Made by a program: the position numbers and the translations under genes
Part shown: piece by piece, positions 6,134 through 6,942 of the stretch
Position numbering within the stretch: position 1 is the stretch's first letter
How the letters are laid out: the number at the start of each line of letters is the position of its first letter
Origin: Nonlabens sp.
GTDB lineage: Bacteria; Bacteroidota; Bacteroidia; Flavobacteriales; Flavobacteriaceae
Direction of reading: 5' to 3'
Length of the DNA stretch: 6,942 nt
Assembly (NCBI GenBank): GCA_023301395.1
Contig: JALZUY010000057.1
Location: 1 to 6,942 of the forward strand
Notes under the pieces: generated by a model
Database searches by the model: none
What the model saw: only the letters and a program-made list of their open reading frames with translations
What the model was told of the DNA's origin: nothing

Positions 6134-6169
6134 AAAAATCCCGTCTAGATAACTAGACGGGATTTTTTT
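6134..6169. terminator. Bidirectional Rho-independent terminator between ybaB and the ompA-like gene
   Basis: A perfect 15-bp inverted repeat, AAAAATCCCGTCTAG (6134-6148) and CTAGACGGGATTTTT (6153-6167), has an ATAA loop (6149-6152). T residues run on to 6169 on the plus strand and A residues give a U-tract on the minus strand. It can stop both ybaB and the convergent ompA-like transcript. Confidence 0.93.
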
Positions 6170-6190
6170 ATACTTAATTGTCTATCGACT

Positions 6191-6207
6191 ACTAATCAGT
6201 GATTAGT
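6191..6207. repeat. 17-bp inverted repeat over the ompA-like stop codon
   Basis: ACTAATCA (6191-6198) and TGATTAGT (6200-6207) form perfect 8-bp arms around a single G. The repeat covers the stop codon at 6203-6205. As RNA it could form about 7 bp with a 3-base loop, which is weak. Its significance is unknown. Confidence 0.3.
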
Positions 6208-6942
6208 TGTTGATTAAACGGAATGTAGTACGACGGTTAGACTTGTGCTCACGCTCAGTACAAGAAACACCATCTGCACAACGATTTTTAAGACGGTTTT
6301 CACCGTAACCATTTGCAACGATACGAGAGTTGTTGATACCTTTAGAAACTAGGTAATTTGCAACAGACTGTGCACGTCTTTCAGATAATGCTTGATTAGA
6401 AGTTTTAGAACCTCTAGAATCAGTATGAGAAGCAACTTCTACTTTAGAACCAGCAGTAGCGTTAAGAACAGAAAGTAATTTAGCATCGATTTCAGACTTG
6501 TCAGCACTAGTTAATGTAGAACTTCCAGTTGCCCAGTTGATTTGAAGGTTGTTCTCTTCAACAAGAGCACAATCAACCTCAGACCATACAGTAAGACCAC
6601 CTTTAGAAACTAATCTCTCACGAGTAATAGTTTGTTGAGTTGAAGGAACTACGTTTTCAGCAGTTGCAGCATCATTTTTAAGAATAGTACGAGTAATGTT
6701 AGCATATTCAGCTGGCACTTCAATTTCTTCAACACGCGCTGGTTGATCAACTACACGTACAGTATAAGTTCCAGATTGTTCAGCAACAGGTACTCTGTTA
6801 AAACTTGCGTCATTTGCAAGAGTAGTTACAGATACAGTAGTATACTCAGCTGGGTATCCTTTGTAACACCAGTAACGACAGTCGTTAGGGTTACTAGATG
6901 CACAATCAGGAGCTGGAGCACCAAGTTCCCATAACGCATAAG
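6203..6942 (-). CDS. OmpA-family outer-membrane/peptidoglycan-binding protein, C-terminal part
   Basis: Partial gene. The minus-strand frame is open to the right edge (245 residues visible), so the start lies beyond the window; the GTG at 6718 is an internal Val codon. Residues about 132-245 form an OmpA-like domain. TDSRG (Asp174) and LSERRAQSV (Arg189) are the two residues that bind diaminopimelate in peptidoglycan, at the canonical 15-residue spacing, followed by NGYGENR and RRTTFRL. Cys221 and Cys227 in RCADGVSC probably form a disulfide. Before the domain are two related segments starting PAEY (30-33 and 76-79, 46 apart), each followed by a beta-rich TTVSVTTL or ANITRTIL stretch, and a Cys-rich patch (Cys13, 21, 25). 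The protein is expected in the periplasm or outer membrane, tethering it to the cell wall. Whether the missing N-terminus is a beta-barrel, lipoprotein or repeat region cannot be seen. Confidence 0.9.
   Translation of the reverse strand, partial: YALWELGAPAPDCASSNPNDCRYWCYKGYPAEYTTVSVTTLANDASFNRVPVAEQSGTYTVRVVDQPARVEEIEVPAEYANITRTILKNDAATAENVVPSTQQTITRERLVSKGGLTVWSEVDCALVEENNLQINWATGSSTLTSADKSEIDAKLLSVLNATAGSKVEVASHTDSRGSKTSNQALSERRAQSVANYLVSKGINNSRIVANGYGENRLKNRCADGVSCTEREHKSNRRTTFRLINN

Noticed and set aside
6203..6718. Treating the OmpA-like gene as a complete 171-residue protein starting at GTG 6718
   Set aside because: The frame stays open for 74 more residues to the edge and those residues contain a PAEY segment matching the one at 76-79, so the gene is truncated by the window.
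6743..6934. Plus-strand open frame of 63 codons at the right end
   Set aside because: It is the exact codon-register antisense of the OmpA-family gene, whose frame continues through this stretch to the window edge.
1..6942. CRISPR array, insertion sequence, prophage, toxin-antitoxin or defence system
   Set aside because: There are no evenly spaced repeats with spacers, no transposase or integrase, no tRNA-like attachment site and no small paired genes. All genes belong to housekeeping or envelope-related families.

Overview
The window looks like chromosomal DNA of a marine-type member of the Flavobacteriaceae (Bacteroidota). It is AT-rich. Three genes have upstream elements matching the Bacteroidota -7 consensus TAnnTTTG, start codons lack Shine-Dalgarno sequences, and the protein families are typical of flavobacteria. 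A 16-bp CGCTTTCGCGAAAGCG palindrome with a degenerate second copy recalls an intergenic repeat I associate with genera such as Dokdonia and Nonlabens; that genus hint is from memory only.

Layout. Positions 1-927 (+) hold the C-terminal part of an S41-family peptidase, cut by the left edge. It converges on a minus-strand block (1029-5666) across a 13-bp-stem bidirectional terminator. In transcription order that block is an oligopeptidase B-like prolyl oligopeptidase (3600-5666), a cystathionine-beta-synthase-like PLP enzyme (2492-3532) and an alpha-oxoamine synthase (1029-2285). Divergent from the peptidase is a YbaB/EbfC nucleoid-associated protein (5761-6075, +). It converges, across a 15-bp-stem terminator, on the C-terminal part of an OmpA-family outer-membrane protein (6203-6942, -), cut by the right edge.

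The most interesting content is the adjacent pair at 1029-3532. A fold-type-II PLP enzyme of the CBS/cysteine-synthase type next to an acyl-CoA:amino-acid condensing enzyme in a flavobacterium fits the capnine (sulfonolipid) pathway. CapA makes L-cysteate from O-phosphoserine and sulfite, and CapB condenses cysteate with a fatty acyl-CoA to give 3-dehydrocapnine. Capnine-type lipids sit in the outer membrane of gliding Bacteroidota and are linked to gliding. The reductase for the third step (CapC) is not in the window. The pathway has been described, so this is a recognised rather than an undescribed system. The less familiar part is the control region: capA and capB are separated by a Rho-independent terminator and appear to have separate promoters, and palindromic and direct-repeat sites lie upstream of capB.

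Apart from the two edge-truncated genes, all reading frames are intact. I see no tRNA, rRNA, CRISPR array, insertion sequence or phage signature. The longest gene-free stretch is 206 bp (2286-2491) and is described in the feature list.
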